Shown here piece after piece: positions 47,975 to 56,722 of a stretch of DNA of 64,000 bases (its first letter is position 1; every line of letters begins with the position of its first letter). The notes beneath the pieces are model-generated. The model did no database searches. It had not been told where the DNA came from and saw nothing but the letters and a program-made list of their open reading frames with translations. The translations under genes and the position numbers were made by a program. The stretch covers positions 3,038,001 to 3,102,000 of the forward strand of contig NZ_JAVIZT010000001.1 of NCBI RefSeq assembly GCF_031453615.1, given 5' to 3'. The DNA is from Microbacterium sp. SORGH_AS_0428 (GTDB taxonomy: Bacteria; Actinomycetota; Actinomycetes; Actinomycetales; Microbacteriaceae).

Positions 47975-48939
47975 GACCGGCTCCCCAGCAAGTCAGTCAG
48001 GACAGAATGCAGAACTCTCAGCTTGTCGAATAGTGCGGGTGAAACGGGCCCGGAATCGCCAACGTTCGACAGATCGTCCGCCAGAACCTCGGCCTTCTTT
48101 ATGAGAGTCTGCTGGCGGTATCCTTCGGCAGCGAAGTTGTCGAAGACTTCCTGCGGGGTGACCGATACGTCTGAGACGAGTTCATCAAGCGCGTACTCGA
48201 TCATGTCGGAGTCGATTGAGTCAGACTCGATCGCTTTGGACAGTCGGGCGAGCAATCGGAAATCTGTGACGGCCCGAAGAGTGCGCGCTTCCGCCTTCGC
48301 TGCGAACGCGCGTATGACTTCCGCTCGTGTGTGCTTAGCGGCGAAGGAGGGGACAGCCGCTCGCAACACTGATTCAGCGGCTTCAATCTCCAGATAGAGA
48401 TCCTCGCGATGTACCTGGAGTGACCGGTCGAGATGGGCTTCCCTGCGGATCAGGTCGATCTCGTTCTCGGGAAGAGACAATAGACGTCTTGCTCGGCGCA
48501 CTGACGATCTCGTCACGCCAGTCATTTCGGCGAGTCTCTTCTCGCCTGTCTCGCCGGAGATCTTCATCACCTCACGAAGCGAGAGCGCGACGCTGATCAA
48601 CGGCCAGTCTTCGCGCACGTTGTGAATGTTGAACATCCGCAACAAGTTGTCCAGTGGATCCGGGGTAGGGATGACATTCGTGGGCACCTTTGTGAGCCCA
48701 ATATCCATGGAGCATCGCCAGCGACGCTCTCCGTCCATCAGGACGAAGCCGCCAGGAGTCTCCGGGTCCTGGTAGACGATCAGAGGAACGAGAATCCCAA
48801 CTTCCTGGATGGAAGTCCGGAGTAGATCGAGCCGTTCTTCGTTAAAGTAGCGGCGCGGGTTGTCAGGATTGGCGCGAATCAGAATTGGGTCGACTTCAGC
48901 CTGGTAGCTGGACGCGAGGAGATCCGGTGGCTGTGTCAT
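47971..48939 (-). CDS. ParB/Spo0J-like nuclease-domain protein
   Basis: A 322-residue protein. An N-terminal ParB domain (about 15-120) has the motifs NPRRYF and DGERRWRC, the latter equivalent to the GERR CTP-binding/phosphohydrolase motif of ParB. A helix-turn-helix follows (about 130-155: KRLAEMTGVTRSSVRRARRLL). The C-terminal half is helical and unlike chromosomal ParB dimerisation domains. No ParA partner is nearby, so it is not a standard partition protein. It could bind specific DNA or nick it, working with the methyltransferase whose stop it overlaps. Confidence 0.78.
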   Translation of the reverse strand: MTQPPDLLASSYQAEVDPILIRANPDNPRRYFNEERLDLLRTSIQEVGILVPLIVYQDPETPGGFVLMDGERRWRCSMDIGLTKVPTNVIPTPDPLDNLLRMFNIHNVREDWPLISVALSLREVMKISGETGEKRLAEMTGVTRSSVRRARRLLSLPENEIDLIRREAHLDRSLQVHREDLYLEIEAAESVLRAAVPSFAAKHTRAEVIRAFAAKAEARTLRAVTDFRLLARLSKAIESDSIDSDMIEYALDELVSDVSVTPQEVFDNFAAEGYRQQTLIKKAEVLADDLSNVGDSGPVSPALFDKLRVLHSVLTDLLGSRS

Positions 48940-49850
48940 GACACTAGGGCACTCTCTGCTACGGGGCGCCGGCGAGTCTTGTCCGAGGAGAGTAGACTTC
49001 GTCGAACGAGTGGATGCTCGCGAAAGTTGGGATAAAGATCCCGTATATCGGTGTTGAATGCATTTGTCACCACCACATGTGCCCCGGCGCGGCGCAGTTC
49101 CTCCGCTCGCGCAGCCAGACGCACCTGGTCATCCCATGTGAAGAGCTTTTCGTTGTAGTCGACAAATGATTCGCGGCGTTTGCTCGACGCGTAAGGGGGG
49201 TCGAGGAAGACAAAGTCTCCCTCTCCAGCGCTCCCCAGCGCTTGCTCGAAATCACCGTGTTGCATCAGTACGTTTGATCCCGCCAGCAATTGTGATGCGG
49301 CTCGCAGGTTATTTGGATCAAGGTGGTTTCCAGACCGCGGCTTTCCATAGGGTACGTTGAACTCGCCCTTGGCGTTTACTCGGTAGAGTCCATTCCAGGC
49401 CGCCCTATTGAGGTACAAAAACCTCGCCGCGCGTTGCACTGCCCCGGTCGGACTCGTGCGGCGCACTTCGTAGTAAAGTTCCTTGTCGAGAACATCCATC
49501 GGAGCGAGAGCGGCATAAACCTCGCTCGAATAATCGCGCACCGTCTTGTACATTTCGATGAGTGGAACGCAGGAGTCATTGATTACTGCATGGTTCGGCC
49601 TCAAAAGAAAGAAGAGTGAGCCCGCACCAAAAAACGGCTCGAAGTACGTTCTGTACCTGGTTGGGAAATGAGGAGTGAGCTGAGAGAGCAGGCGCTGTTT
49701 CGATCCGGCCCACCTGACGAACGGGCGAGGCGTCGCGCTAAGGATAGCCGCAGCTCTCTCTTCGACGTCCATTCGATCGATGTGCGACCAGTGGATCGAC
49801 TCGCGAGTGGTCGTGTGCACTAGGTTCGAGTCGGTCATCGTTCCCTGCAT
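48936..49850 (-). CDS. D12-class (Dam-type) adenine-specific DNA methyltransferase
   Basis: A 304-residue N6-adenine methyltransferase. Motif X region is FVRWAGSKQRLL, motif I is FEPFFGAGSLFF, the conserved FLYLNRAAWNGLYRVN follows, and catalytic motif IV is DPPY in VFLDPPYASSKRR. All are intact, so it should be active. D12/Dam enzymes methylate short sites such as GATC. The Met at 49850 (preceded by AGGGGGG) or at 49838 (preceded by AGGGA) may be the start. No cognate restriction enzyme is recognisable. Confidence 0.87.
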   Translation of the reverse strand: MQGTMTDSNLVHTTTRESIHWSHIDRMDVEERAAAILSATPRPFVRWAGSKQRLLSQLTPHFPTRYRTYFEPFFGAGSLFFLLRPNHAVINDSCVPLIEMYKTVRDYSSEVYAALAPMDVLDKELYYEVRRTSPTGAVQRAARFLYLNRAAWNGLYRVNAKGEFNVPYGKPRSGNHLDPNNLRAASQLLAGSNVLMQHGDFEQALGSAGEGDFVFLDPPYASSKRRESFVDYNEKLFTWDDQVRLAARAEELRRAGAHVVVTNAFNTDIRDLYPNFREHPLVRRSLLSSDKTRRRPVAESALVS

Positions 49851-49871
49851 ATGTCCCCCCTGACTTCCGTG

Positions 49872-49902
49872 AGCATATCGTCAGGAACATGACGAAGGCC
49901 AA
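49872..49902 (-). promoter_or_regulatory. putative promoter of the island operon
   Basis: On the minus strand TTGGCC (49902-49897), a 19-nt spacer, and TATGCT (49877-49872), about 22 nt before the first Met codon. The spacer is on the long side. The remaining 190 nt up to ltrA shows no gene. Confidence 0.35.
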
Positions 49903-50092
49903 TTGTGCCAGCATGTCTCGTCGGTCGAGGGAGCGGGGTGAGCAACGGCGCCCGGCTGTTGTGGGGCAACTTCCGAACGATGCGTTGTCTTGTGCAACTC
50001 CCGCTGAGCAGCGCCAATGCGGAAACTGACGATGGCCTCCGGTATGAGCTGCGTGAGCAGCATTCTCATCACACATCAGCCACAATCGACTC

Positions 50093-51268
50093 ATGATCGC
50101 AACCACCCGGGCGGGACTGCGCCGGATGCGGGCGCTCGATCCGCGTTCGCCGCACCGGGTGGCGAGTCCGCTCGAGTTGCTGTTCGACCTCGTCTTCGTG
50201 GTCGCGGTCTCGCAGGCATCCAGCACGCTGCATCACCTCATCAGCGAGGGGGAGGCCGCCCACGGGCTCCTCTCCTACGCGATGGTGTTCTTCGCGGTGT
50301 GGTGGGCGTGGATGAACTTCACCTGGTTCGCCTCCGCGTTCGACACCGACGACTGGCTGTACCGCGTCATGACCATCGCGCAGATGGGCGGCGTGCTCGT
50401 GCTCGCCGCGGGCGTGCAGCAGGCGATGGTGCACGACGACTTCCTCATCGTCACCATCGGCTACGTCATCATGCGCCTCTCGATGGTCGCGCAGTGGCTG
50501 CGCGCCGCGATCTCGGATGCGGCATCCCGCCCCACTGCGCTCCGCTTCGCCGTCGGGGTCGCCGGCGTGCAGGTGCTCTGGGTCGCCCGCCTCGCCCTGC
50601 CCGAGGGCGCGCCCCAACTCGTCGGATTCTGGGTGCTCGTGGTCCTCGAGCTCGCCGTGCCGGTATGGGCGGAGCATCGGCGTCGCACCCAGTGGCACCC
50701 GCACCACATCGCCGAACGCTACGGCCTGTTCACCCTCATCCTGCTGGGTGAGAGCCTGCTCGCGAGCGCCAACGCGATGATCGACGCGCTCAGCACGGGG
50801 GAGCACACCGCCCAACTCATCGGTCTCGCCGCAGCCGGCGTTGTCATCACCGCATCCATCTGGTGGATCTACTTCGCCCGCGAACAGGCCGCCCGCCTGC
50901 GCAGCACCTCCGACGGCTTCGTCTTCGGCTACCTGCACTACTTCCTCTTCGCCGCCGTCGGCGCCGTCTCCTCCGGCGTCGAGGTCGAGATCGACCACGT
51001 CACCGGCGCCACCGAGATCACCGGCGCCGCGGCGGGCCTCGCGCTCACCCTGCCGCTCGCGCTCTTCCTCCTCGCCACCTGGGCCGTGCTGCTGCGCGGC
51101 ACCGTGCGGCGGACCATCTGGTGGGCGATCCTCGTCGGCATCGCCCTCGTCGCCGCATCCGGACTCCTGCCGGTCGGCGAGTTCATCGCCGCCGCGGCCG
51201 TGATGGTCGGGGTCGTCGCTCTGCTCGAGGTCGACGCCTCCCGAAAGCCCGTCACCCAGCCGAGCTGA
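50093..51268 (+). CDS. ltrA: low temperature requirement protein A family membrane protein
   Basis: A 391-residue protein with about 11-12 membrane segments. The LtrA hallmark LELLFDLVFVVAVSQ lies near residues 27-41, and ERYGLFTLILLGESLLA near 210. LtrA is linked to cold growth in Listeria; the molecular activity is unknown. GC and codon use return to the genome norm here, marking the right edge of the island. Confidence 0.82.
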   Translation: MIATTRAGLRRMRALDPRSPHRVASPLELLFDLVFVVAVSQASSTLHHLISEGEAAHGLLSYAMVFFAVWWAWMNFTWFASAFDTDDWLYRVMTIAQMGGVLVLAAGVQQAMVHDDFLIVTIGYVIMRLSMVAQWLRAAISDAASRPTALRFAVGVAGVQVLWVARLALPEGAPQLVGFWVLVVLELAVPVWAEHRRRTQWHPHHIAERYGLFTLILLGESLLASANAMIDALSTGEHTAQLIGLAAAGVVITASIWWIYFAREQAARLRSTSDGFVFGYLHYFLFAAVGAVSSGVEVEIDHVTGATEITGAAAGLALTLPLALFLLATWAVLLRGTVRRTIWWAILVGIALVAASGLLPVGEFIAAAAVMVGVVALLEVDASRKPVTQPS

Positions 51269-51365
51269 TGCCGGGGGTGGGCATGGGCTGAGAGTCCGAG
51301 GCCCGCCCGTCATCAGCGCGGGCTGCGGCAGTAGGATTGCCCGGAGAGAACGGAGCGCTCGTCAT

Positions 51366-51935
51366 ATGTGGGAATGGCTGATCCCTGTCGCGGTCGTCGT
51401 ACTGATCGTCCTGGTCGTCGGAATCTATCTGTGGGCGACGTACAACTCGCTCGTTCAACTCAACGTCCGCGTCGACGAGGCATGGAGCGACATCACGGTG
51501 CAACTCAAGCGCCGCGCCGACCTGCTCCCGGGCCTCATCGAGACCGTCAAGGGATACGCCGCCCACGAGAAGGCGGTCTTCGAGAACGTCACCCAGGCGC
51601 GAGCCGAGACCATCAACGCGCAGGGCCCCGCCGAAGCGGGCATCGCCGAAGGCCACCTGCAGCAGGCGCTCAAGTCGCTGTTCGCCGTCGCCGAGGCCTA
51701 CCCGCAGCTCCAGGCCAGCCAGAACTTCCTGCACCTGCAGCAGTCGATCGTCGACACCGAAGACAAGATCCAGGCCTCGCGCCGGTTCTACAACGGCGGA
51801 GTGCGCGAGCTGAACACCAAGATCAAGGTGTTCCCGAACAACCTCTTCGCCCGCAACCTCGGCTTCCACGAGCGCGAGTTCTTCGAGGTCGTCGACGGCG
51901 CCGCGATCGCCGAGCCGCCCCGCATCCAGTTCTGA
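51366..51935 (+). CDS. LemA family protein
   Basis: A 189-residue protein with an N-terminal TM (about 5-27) and a helical LemA domain. YNSLVQLNVRVDEAWSDITVQLKRRADLLP is the family signature, split around residue 40, and the C-terminal part has NLFARNLGFHEREFFE. Function uncertain; homologues sit in the envelope. A TAGGAT -10-like box lies about 30 nt upstream. Convergent with the glycosylase gene, 3 nt apart. Confidence 0.87.
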   Translation: MWEWLIPVAVVVLIVLVVGIYLWATYNSLVQLNVRVDEAWSDITVQLKRRADLLPGLIETVKGYAAHEKAVFENVTQARAETINAQGPAEAGIAEGHLQQALKSLFAVAEAYPQLQASQNFLHLQQSIVDTEDKIQASRRFYNGGVRELNTKIKVFPNNLFARNLGFHEREFFEVVDGAAIAEPPRIQF

Positions 51936-51938
51936 GAC

Positions 51939-53201
51939 TCAGCCCGGCTCGTCGCCCTCCAAGGCGACGGGCTCGGGCCGTGAGTCGTGACGCTCGGCGC
52001 CCAGCACCCACGCGATCTCGTCCGTCGCATCGCCCCAGCGCGAGACGCTGATCGTCTCCAGCTGCTGCCACGCCGCCGCATCCCGCAGCAGATCGGCGAC
52101 CCGCTCCACATCGCCCGGCAGGCGCGAGGGCTCCCACCACGCAGACTGCACCCGCAGCACGGATGCGGCACGATCCGCCTTCAGATCGATCCGCGCCGCC
52201 ACCCGGTCGCCGATCACCACCGGCAGCGAATAGTAGCCGAACCGCCGCTGCGGCGCGGGCGTGTAGATCTCGATCCGGTACGAGAAGTCGAACAGCCGCT
52301 CCGCGCGATCGCGGAACCACACCACCGGATCGAACGGCGTGAGCAGCGCCGCCGCATCAATCGTGCGGGGGAGCGTCGCATCGCGATGCACCCACGCCGG
52401 CGCCGGACGCCCCGCCCGCGTCCACCCCTCGACCTGCACCGGCTGCAGCTCACCCGCATCCACCAGCTCGTCGATCGCCCGCAGCGTCGCGCGCTGATCG
52501 CCCAGCCGCCAGTAGTCGTCGAGATCGCGCGCCGTCGCCACGCCGTACGCGCGCGCCGCACGGCGCACCAGCTCGCGCACCGCGTCGTGTTTCGGCGTCT
52601 CGACCCCGGCGACGGATGCGGGCAGCACCTGCTCGGCCAGCCCGTACACCCGCTCGAACCCGCGGCGCCCGGCGATCGCCACCTCGCCGGTGAACCACAG
52701 CAGCTCGAGCGCGCTCTTCACGACGCTCCAGTCCCACCACGGCCCCCGCGGCGCACGCGACGCGTCGTCTTCGATCTGGGCCGGCCGCAGCGGCCCCCGC
52801 GCAGCCAGCTCGCCGCGCACCCACTCGAGCGTCGCGGCGTCGATGCCGCGCCAGCCCTTGGCCTCGTGCCGTGCGCGATAGTGCTGCATCCGGAATGCGA
52901 ACAGAGGCCAGTCCGCCGCGTCGATGAAGGATGCCTGGTGCGCCCAGTACTCCACGAACGGCGCGCGACGCTGGAACAGCAGTCGGTCGAGCTTCGCCGG
53001 GTCGTACGGCCCGAGCCGCGAGAACAGCGGCATGTAGTGCGACCGCGCGAACACGTTGACCGAGTCGATCTGCAGCACCGACATCCGGCGGATTTCGCGC
53101 CGCAGATGCACACCCGTCACCTCGGCCGGGCGCGGCGCCCCCAGACCCTGCGCGCGCAGGGCGATACGACGGGCTTCGGACCGGCTCAATCTGGCACGCA
53201 C
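51939..53201 (-). CDS. YcaQ/AlkX-like winged-helix DNA glycosylase
   Basis: A 420-residue HTH_42 protein of tandem winged helices with a beta-barrel. The catalytic motif of this superfamily appears as LQIDSVNVFARSHYMPLFSR near residues 42-61, with Q-I-D matching the QxD form found in AlkX/YcaQ rather than the QxQ of AlkZ. Such enzymes excise N7-alkylated bases and unhook interstrand crosslinks. The start is the GTG at 53201, which follows directly on an 8-residue basic lead. Divergent from the AI-2E-family gene. Confidence 0.83.
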   Translation of the reverse strand: MRARLSRSEARRIALRAQGLGAPRPAEVTGVHLRREIRRMSVLQIDSVNVFARSHYMPLFSRLGPYDPAKLDRLLFQRRAPFVEYWAHQASFIDAADWPLFAFRMQHYRARHEAKGWRGIDAATLEWVRGELAARGPLRPAQIEDDASRAPRGPWWDWSVVKSALELLWFTGEVAIAGRRGFERVYGLAEQVLPASVAGVETPKHDAVRELVRRAARAYGVATARDLDDYWRLGDQRATLRAIDELVDAGELQPVQVEGWTRAGRPAPAWVHRDATLPRTIDAAALLTPFDPVVWFRDRAERLFDFSYRIEIYTPAPQRRFGYYSLPVVIGDRVAARIDLKADRAASVLRVQSAWWEPSRLPGDVERVADLLRDAAAWQQLETISVSRWGDATDEIAWVLGAERHDSRPEPVALEGDEPG

Positions 53202-53231
53202 CGCGTCAGCGTAGCGTCAGCCTCCGACAAC

Positions 53232-53237
53232 TAGACT
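53232..53237 (+). promoter_or_regulatory. -10 box of AI-2E-family transporter gene (leaderless)
   Basis: TAGACT is followed by six bases and the ATG at 53244; the same hexamer and spacing precede mfd. Confidence 0.55.
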
Positions 53238-53243
53238 GGCGTG

Positions 53244-54434
53244 ATGACCGAGCCCGACGAGAAGCCTCGCGGATCGTTCTTCGACGCCCTGCGTCAGCGC
53301 ACCGTCAGCTCCGACACCACGCACAGCGTGCCGCGCGGCGTCCGCATCGCCGCCGCGTACTCGTGGCGTTTCCTGCTGATCGCGGCTGCCCTGGGCGTGG
53401 CGATCTGGATCATCATCCAGCTGAAGCTGCTGGTCATCCCGCTGCTGATCGCCATCCTCATCGCCGCCCTCGTGTGGCCGGCGTTCACGTGGATGCTGCG
53501 TCACCGCTGGCCGCGCTGGCTCGCGATCGTCGCCTCGGTGCTCGGCACCGCCGCCATCGTCGGTGGCCTGTTCTGGCTGGCGATCTGGCAGATCACCCGC
53601 GAATGGGGATCGGTGCGCGACCGCACCGTCGGTGCGATCGAAGACCTCCGCACCTACCTCATCGACGGTCCGCTGCACCTCACCGCCGACCAGATCGACG
53701 GGATGCTGCGCCAGGGACTCGGCATGCTCGAACAGCAGGCGTCGCTCCTGTGGTCGGGCGCGCTCGCCATCGGTTCGACCGTCGGCCACGTCGCCACGGG
53801 CCTCCTGCTGACGATCTTCATCCTGCTGTGCGTGCTCGCCGACGGCGGCGGCATCTGGAAGTGGGTCATCCGGCTTTTCCCGAAAGCCGCCCGCCCCGCT
53901 GTCGACGGCGCCGGCAAGTCGGGCTGGCTGACCGTCGTCACCTACGCCCGGACCCAGCTGCTCGTCGCCACGATCGACGCGATCGGCATCGGCCTCGGCG
54001 CCTTCCTGCTGGGAGTCCCCCTGGCGATCCCGGTCGGCGTGCTCGTCTTCCTCGGCGCGTTCATCCCCTTCGTCGGAGCCGTCGTCACCGGTGCCCTCGC
54101 GGTGTTCCTGGCCCTGGTCTACAACGGGCCGTGGATCGCGCTGTGGATGCTGGTGGTCGTGCTCGGCGTGCAGCAGATCGAAGGCCACATCCTGCAGCCC
54201 ATCCTCATGGGTACCGCCGTCAAAGTGCACCCGCTCGCTGTCGTGCTCGTGGTCGCCGGCGGCGCCATGATCGCCGGCATCCCGGGCGCCCTGTTCGCCG
54301 TGCCGCTGGCCGCCTTCGTCAACGTCTTCGTCCTCTACCTCTCCCGCCGCGCGTGGGAGACCGGTAGGCCACCCGAACCGGACGAACTCATCTGGAGCAC
54401 AGTGCCCCGCGAACGAAGGAGAATGACCCGGTGA
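53244..54434 (+). CDS. AI-2E/PerM-family transporter
   Basis: A 396-residue membrane protein: two N-terminal TMs (about 40-80), a third near 95, an amphipathic middle region, and 4-5 further TMs ending near residue 370. The family region reads LGAFIPFVGAVVTGALA and later EGHILQPILMG. Members include autoinducer-2 exporters and Na+/H+ antiporter-like proteins; the substrate here is unknown. GTG 53241 is an alternative start, one codon earlier. It overlaps ilvA by 4 nt. Confidence 0.85.
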   Translation: MTEPDEKPRGSFFDALRQRTVSSDTTHSVPRGVRIAAAYSWRFLLIAAALGVAIWIIIQLKLLVIPLLIAILIAALVWPAFTWMLRHRWPRWLAIVASVLGTAAIVGGLFWLAIWQITREWGSVRDRTVGAIEDLRTYLIDGPLHLTADQIDGMLRQGLGMLEQQASLLWSGALAIGSTVGHVATGLLLTIFILLCVLADGGGIWKWVIRLFPKAARPAVDGAGKSGWLTVVTYARTQLLVATIDAIGIGLGAFLLGVPLAIPVGVLVFLGAFIPFVGAVVTGALAVFLALVYNGPWIALWMLVVVLGVQQIEGHILQPILMGTAVKVHPLAVVLVVAGGAMIAGIPGALFAVPLAAFVNVFVLYLSRRAWETGRPPEPDELIWSTVPRERRRMTR

Positions 54435-55657
54435 GTCTTCCCACACTGGCCGACTTCGAGGATGCGGCCCGCACCCTCACCGGCCTGATCACCCGCACGC
54501 CCATGGACGAGTCGCAGGTGCTCAGCGAGATCGTGGGCGCCCCGGTGATCCTCAAGATGGAGAACCTCCAGCGCACCGGCTCGTTCAAGATCCGCGGCGC
54601 GATCTACCGGCTCTCCCGCCTCACCGGGGAGGAGCGCGCCCGCGGTGTCGTCGCCGCATCCGCCGGCAACCACGCCCAGGGCGTCGCGCTCGCGGCGCAG
54701 CGCCTCGGCATCCCCGCGACGATCTTCATGCCGCTGGGCGTCCCCGTGCCGAAGCTGCTGGCCACCCGCGGCTACGGCGCCGAGGTCATCCTCGAGGGCG
54801 ACACGGTCGAGACACCGCTGCGCCTGGCGGCCGAGTTCGCCGAGCGCACCGGCGCTGTGCTCATCCACCCGTTCGACCACCGCGACGTGGTGGTGGGCCA
54901 GGGAACCCTCGGTCTCGAGATCTACGACGACCTCCCGACCGTCGACACCGTCGTGCTCGGCATCGGGGGAGGCGGCCTCACCGCCGGCGCCGCTGCGGCC
55001 ATCAAGGCCCGCGCCGAGGTCGACGGGCGCACCGTGCGGATCATCGGCGTGCAGGCGGCCAACTCGGCCGCGTACCCGGCATCCCTCGCCGCGGGCGAGC
55101 CTCTGGAGGTCGCCACGACGCCCACGATCGCCGACGGCATCGCGGTCGCCCGCCCCGGCGACGTGCCCTTCGAGATCATCCGTCAGCTGGTCGACGAGGT
55201 CGTCACGGTCAGCGAAGACGACATCGCCCGCGCGATCCTCATGCTGCTGGAGCGCGCGAAGCTCGTCGTGGAGCCCGCGGGAGCCGTGGGCGTCGCCGCC
55301 CTCATGACCGGCAAGATCTCGGCGTCCGGTCCGACCGTCGCAGTGCTCTCGGGCGGCAACATCGACCCGCTCCTGCTGCAGCGCGTGATCTCCAACGGGC
55401 TGAGCGCCGCGGGCCGCTACATGACGATGCGCATCCCGCTGCCCGATCGCCCCGGCCAGCTCGTGCAGGTGTCCGAGGTCATCGCGCGCGTCGGTGCGAA
55501 TGTCACCGAGGTGCTCCACACCCGCCACGGACAGGGGCTGCAGATCAGCCAGGTGATCCTGCAGGTCAGCGTCGAGACGCGGGGCGTCGAGCACCGCGCC
55601 GAAGTGATCGCAGCGCTGGAGGCAGCGGGGTTCGCGCCGGTCGTCGTCGCCGACTGA
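54431..55657 (+). CDS. ilvA: threonine ammonia-lyase (threonine dehydratase)
   Basis: A 408-residue PLP enzyme converting threonine to 2-oxobutyrate, the first step to isoleucine. The PLP Lys is in RTGSFKIRGA (near residue 58), the Asn of SAGNHAQGVA and the glycine-rich GIGGGGLTAG bind the cofactor phosphate. One ACT-type regulatory domain fills about 325-408, the short form also seen in catabolic or Corynebacterium-type enzymes. GTG 54431 overlaps the transporter stop. Confidence 0.9.
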   Translation: MSLPTLADFEDAARTLTGLITRTPMDESQVLSEIVGAPVILKMENLQRTGSFKIRGAIYRLSRLTGEERARGVVAASAGNHAQGVALAAQRLGIPATIFMPLGVPVPKLLATRGYGAEVILEGDTVETPLRLAAEFAERTGAVLIHPFDHRDVVVGQGTLGLEIYDDLPTVDTVVLGIGGGGLTAGAAAAIKARAEVDGRTVRIIGVQAANSAAYPASLAAGEPLEVATTPTIADGIAVARPGDVPFEIIRQLVDEVVTVSEDDIARAILMLLERAKLVVEPAGAVGVAALMTGKISASGPTVAVLSGGNIDPLLLQRVISNGLSAAGRYMTMRIPLPDRPGQLVQVSEVIARVGANVTEVLHTRHGQGLQISQVILQVSVETRGVEHRAEVIAALEAAGFAPVVVAD

Positions 55658-55672
55658 CCGGCGCGTCCGCGC

Positions 55673-56164
55673 TCACTGGCCCGTGTAGGTCTCGACCTTC
55701 ACGACCTCGACCGCGATCTCGCGGCCGTTGGGGGCGGTGTACGAGGTCTTCTCACCCTCGCGCAGGCCCAGGATGGCGGCGCCCAGCGGCGACGCCTCGC
55801 TGTAGACGTCGAGCTCGCTGCCCGCCGCGATCTCGCGGTTGCCCAGCAGGAACACCTCTTCGCCACCGGCGACGATCGCGGTCACCACGGTGCCGGACTC
55901 GACCACACCGGTCGACTCAGGAGCCTCGCCCACCTTGGCGTTCTTCAGCATCGCCTGCAGCGTGCGGATGCGCGCCTCCTGCTTGCCCTGCTCGTCCTTC
56001 GCGGCGTGGTAACCGCCATTCTCCTTGAGATCGCCCTCTTCACGAGCCGCCTCGATCCGCTTCGCGATCTCCTCGCGGCCGGTCGTGGACAGGTGCTCGA
56101 GCTCGGCGACCAGCCGGTCGTAGGCGTCCTGAGTGAGGAAGCTCACCGTTGCGTCGGAAGACAC
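55673..56164 (-). CDS. greA: transcription elongation factor GreA
   Basis: A 163-residue factor that rescues backtracked RNA polymerase. The N-terminal coiled coil carries the acidic tip in AREEGDLKENGGYHAAKDEQ, which matches the family's D-E pair, and the C-terminal FKBP-like domain has SPLGAAILGLREGE. GTG 56164 after AAGGAGAG is chosen over the upstream frame start at 56200. Convergent with ilvA. Confidence 0.93.
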   Translation of the reverse strand: MSSDATVSFLTQDAYDRLVAELEHLSTTGREEIAKRIEAAREEGDLKENGGYHAAKDEQGKQEARIRTLQAMLKNAKVGEAPESTGVVESGTVVTAIVAGGEEVFLLGNREIAAGSELDVYSEASPLGAAILGLREGEKTSYTAPNGREIAVEVVKVETYTGQ

Positions 56165-56214
56165 GGTCTCTCCTTCGTCGTGAGTCGCGGCGCAAGGCAC
56201 CGCAACTAAGCCAA

Positions 56215-56240
56215 GACGCCCCGGCGGTTGCCAGGGCGTC
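56215..56240 (-). terminator. hairpin after the DUF4307 gene
   Basis: GACGCCC and GGGCGTC pair over 7 bp with a 12-nt loop, 20 nt past the DUF4307 stop on the minus strand and upstream of greA. Confidence 0.5.
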
Positions 56241-56260
56241 GTCGATCAGTTGCCGTTAGC

Positions 56261-56656
56261 CTACGGCACCCAGCATCCGTTGACCAATCCCGTGGTCGCC
56301 TCCGCGGTGATCGGAATCTGCTCGACGAAGGCCCGCGTGTGCTCGGAGGACGGCGGGTATTCGACGACCCGCCAGCCCACGACGCCGTGCTCCTCGTCCT
56401 GCGCCTCGAGCACGCAGGCGACCGCCGAGTTCGGCGGCACGGTGACCTGGAACGAGACGCTCGTGGTGTGCTCGTCGACCAGCTGGTAGCCCGTCGTGAC
56501 CGCATCCACCGACGACGAGCTCGCCGAGAACGCATACCAGCCGGCGACGATCACGGCGGCGGCGATGCCGATCGATGCGAACACGGCCCAGAAGCGGCCG
56601 GAACGGGTACCGCGGGTGCGGCCGTAACGCTCGTCGAGCAGCTGTTGCGTCGTCAT
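56261..56656 (-). CDS. DUF4307 membrane protein
   Basis: A 131-residue protein: cytosolic N-terminus with LLDERYGR, one TM (about 22-44), and an extracytoplasmic beta-rich domain with SFQVTVPPNSAVACVLEAQDEEH. This pattern is DUF4307, found only in actinobacteria, usually next to greA. Function unknown. TAATTC lies 31 nt upstream as a possible -10. Confidence 0.83.
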   Translation of the reverse strand: MTTQQLLDERYGRTRGTRSGRFWAVFASIGIAAAVIVAGWYAFSASSSSVDAVTTGYQLVDEHTTSVSFQVTVPPNSAVACVLEAQDEEHGVVGWRVVEYPPSSEHTRAFVEQIPITAEATTGLVNGCWVP

Positions 56657-56722
56657 GGACCCTCGGATCGGGAATTAGGCTTGTGTCCAGGCTAAGCGCT
56701 CGCGCGCGGAACGGAGACATCC

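Larger units (their letters stand above)
46771..50092. mobile_element. putative genomic island beside the UAA tRNA
   Basis: Between the tRNA 3' end and the ltrA gene, base composition drops well below the flanks, and codons avoided elsewhere in the window (ATA, AGA, TTA, GTA) become common. The GGATGCGG octamer that saturates the rest is absent. It holds a single minus-strand operon of four 4-nt-overlapping genes, including a phage-type adenine methyltransferase and a ParB-like protein. No integrase, transposase or clear repeat of the tRNA 3' end was found, so the means of entry is unknown. Confidence 0.6.

Noticed and set aside
49820-49832. 13-nt match (CTAGGTTCGAGTC) to the T-arm of tRNA-Gln and 10 nt to the UAA tRNA, as a possible att site of the island
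   Set aside because: It falls in the start of the methyltransferase gene, lacks the rest of the tRNA 3' end, and T-loop sequence is a common short motif; no integrase is present.
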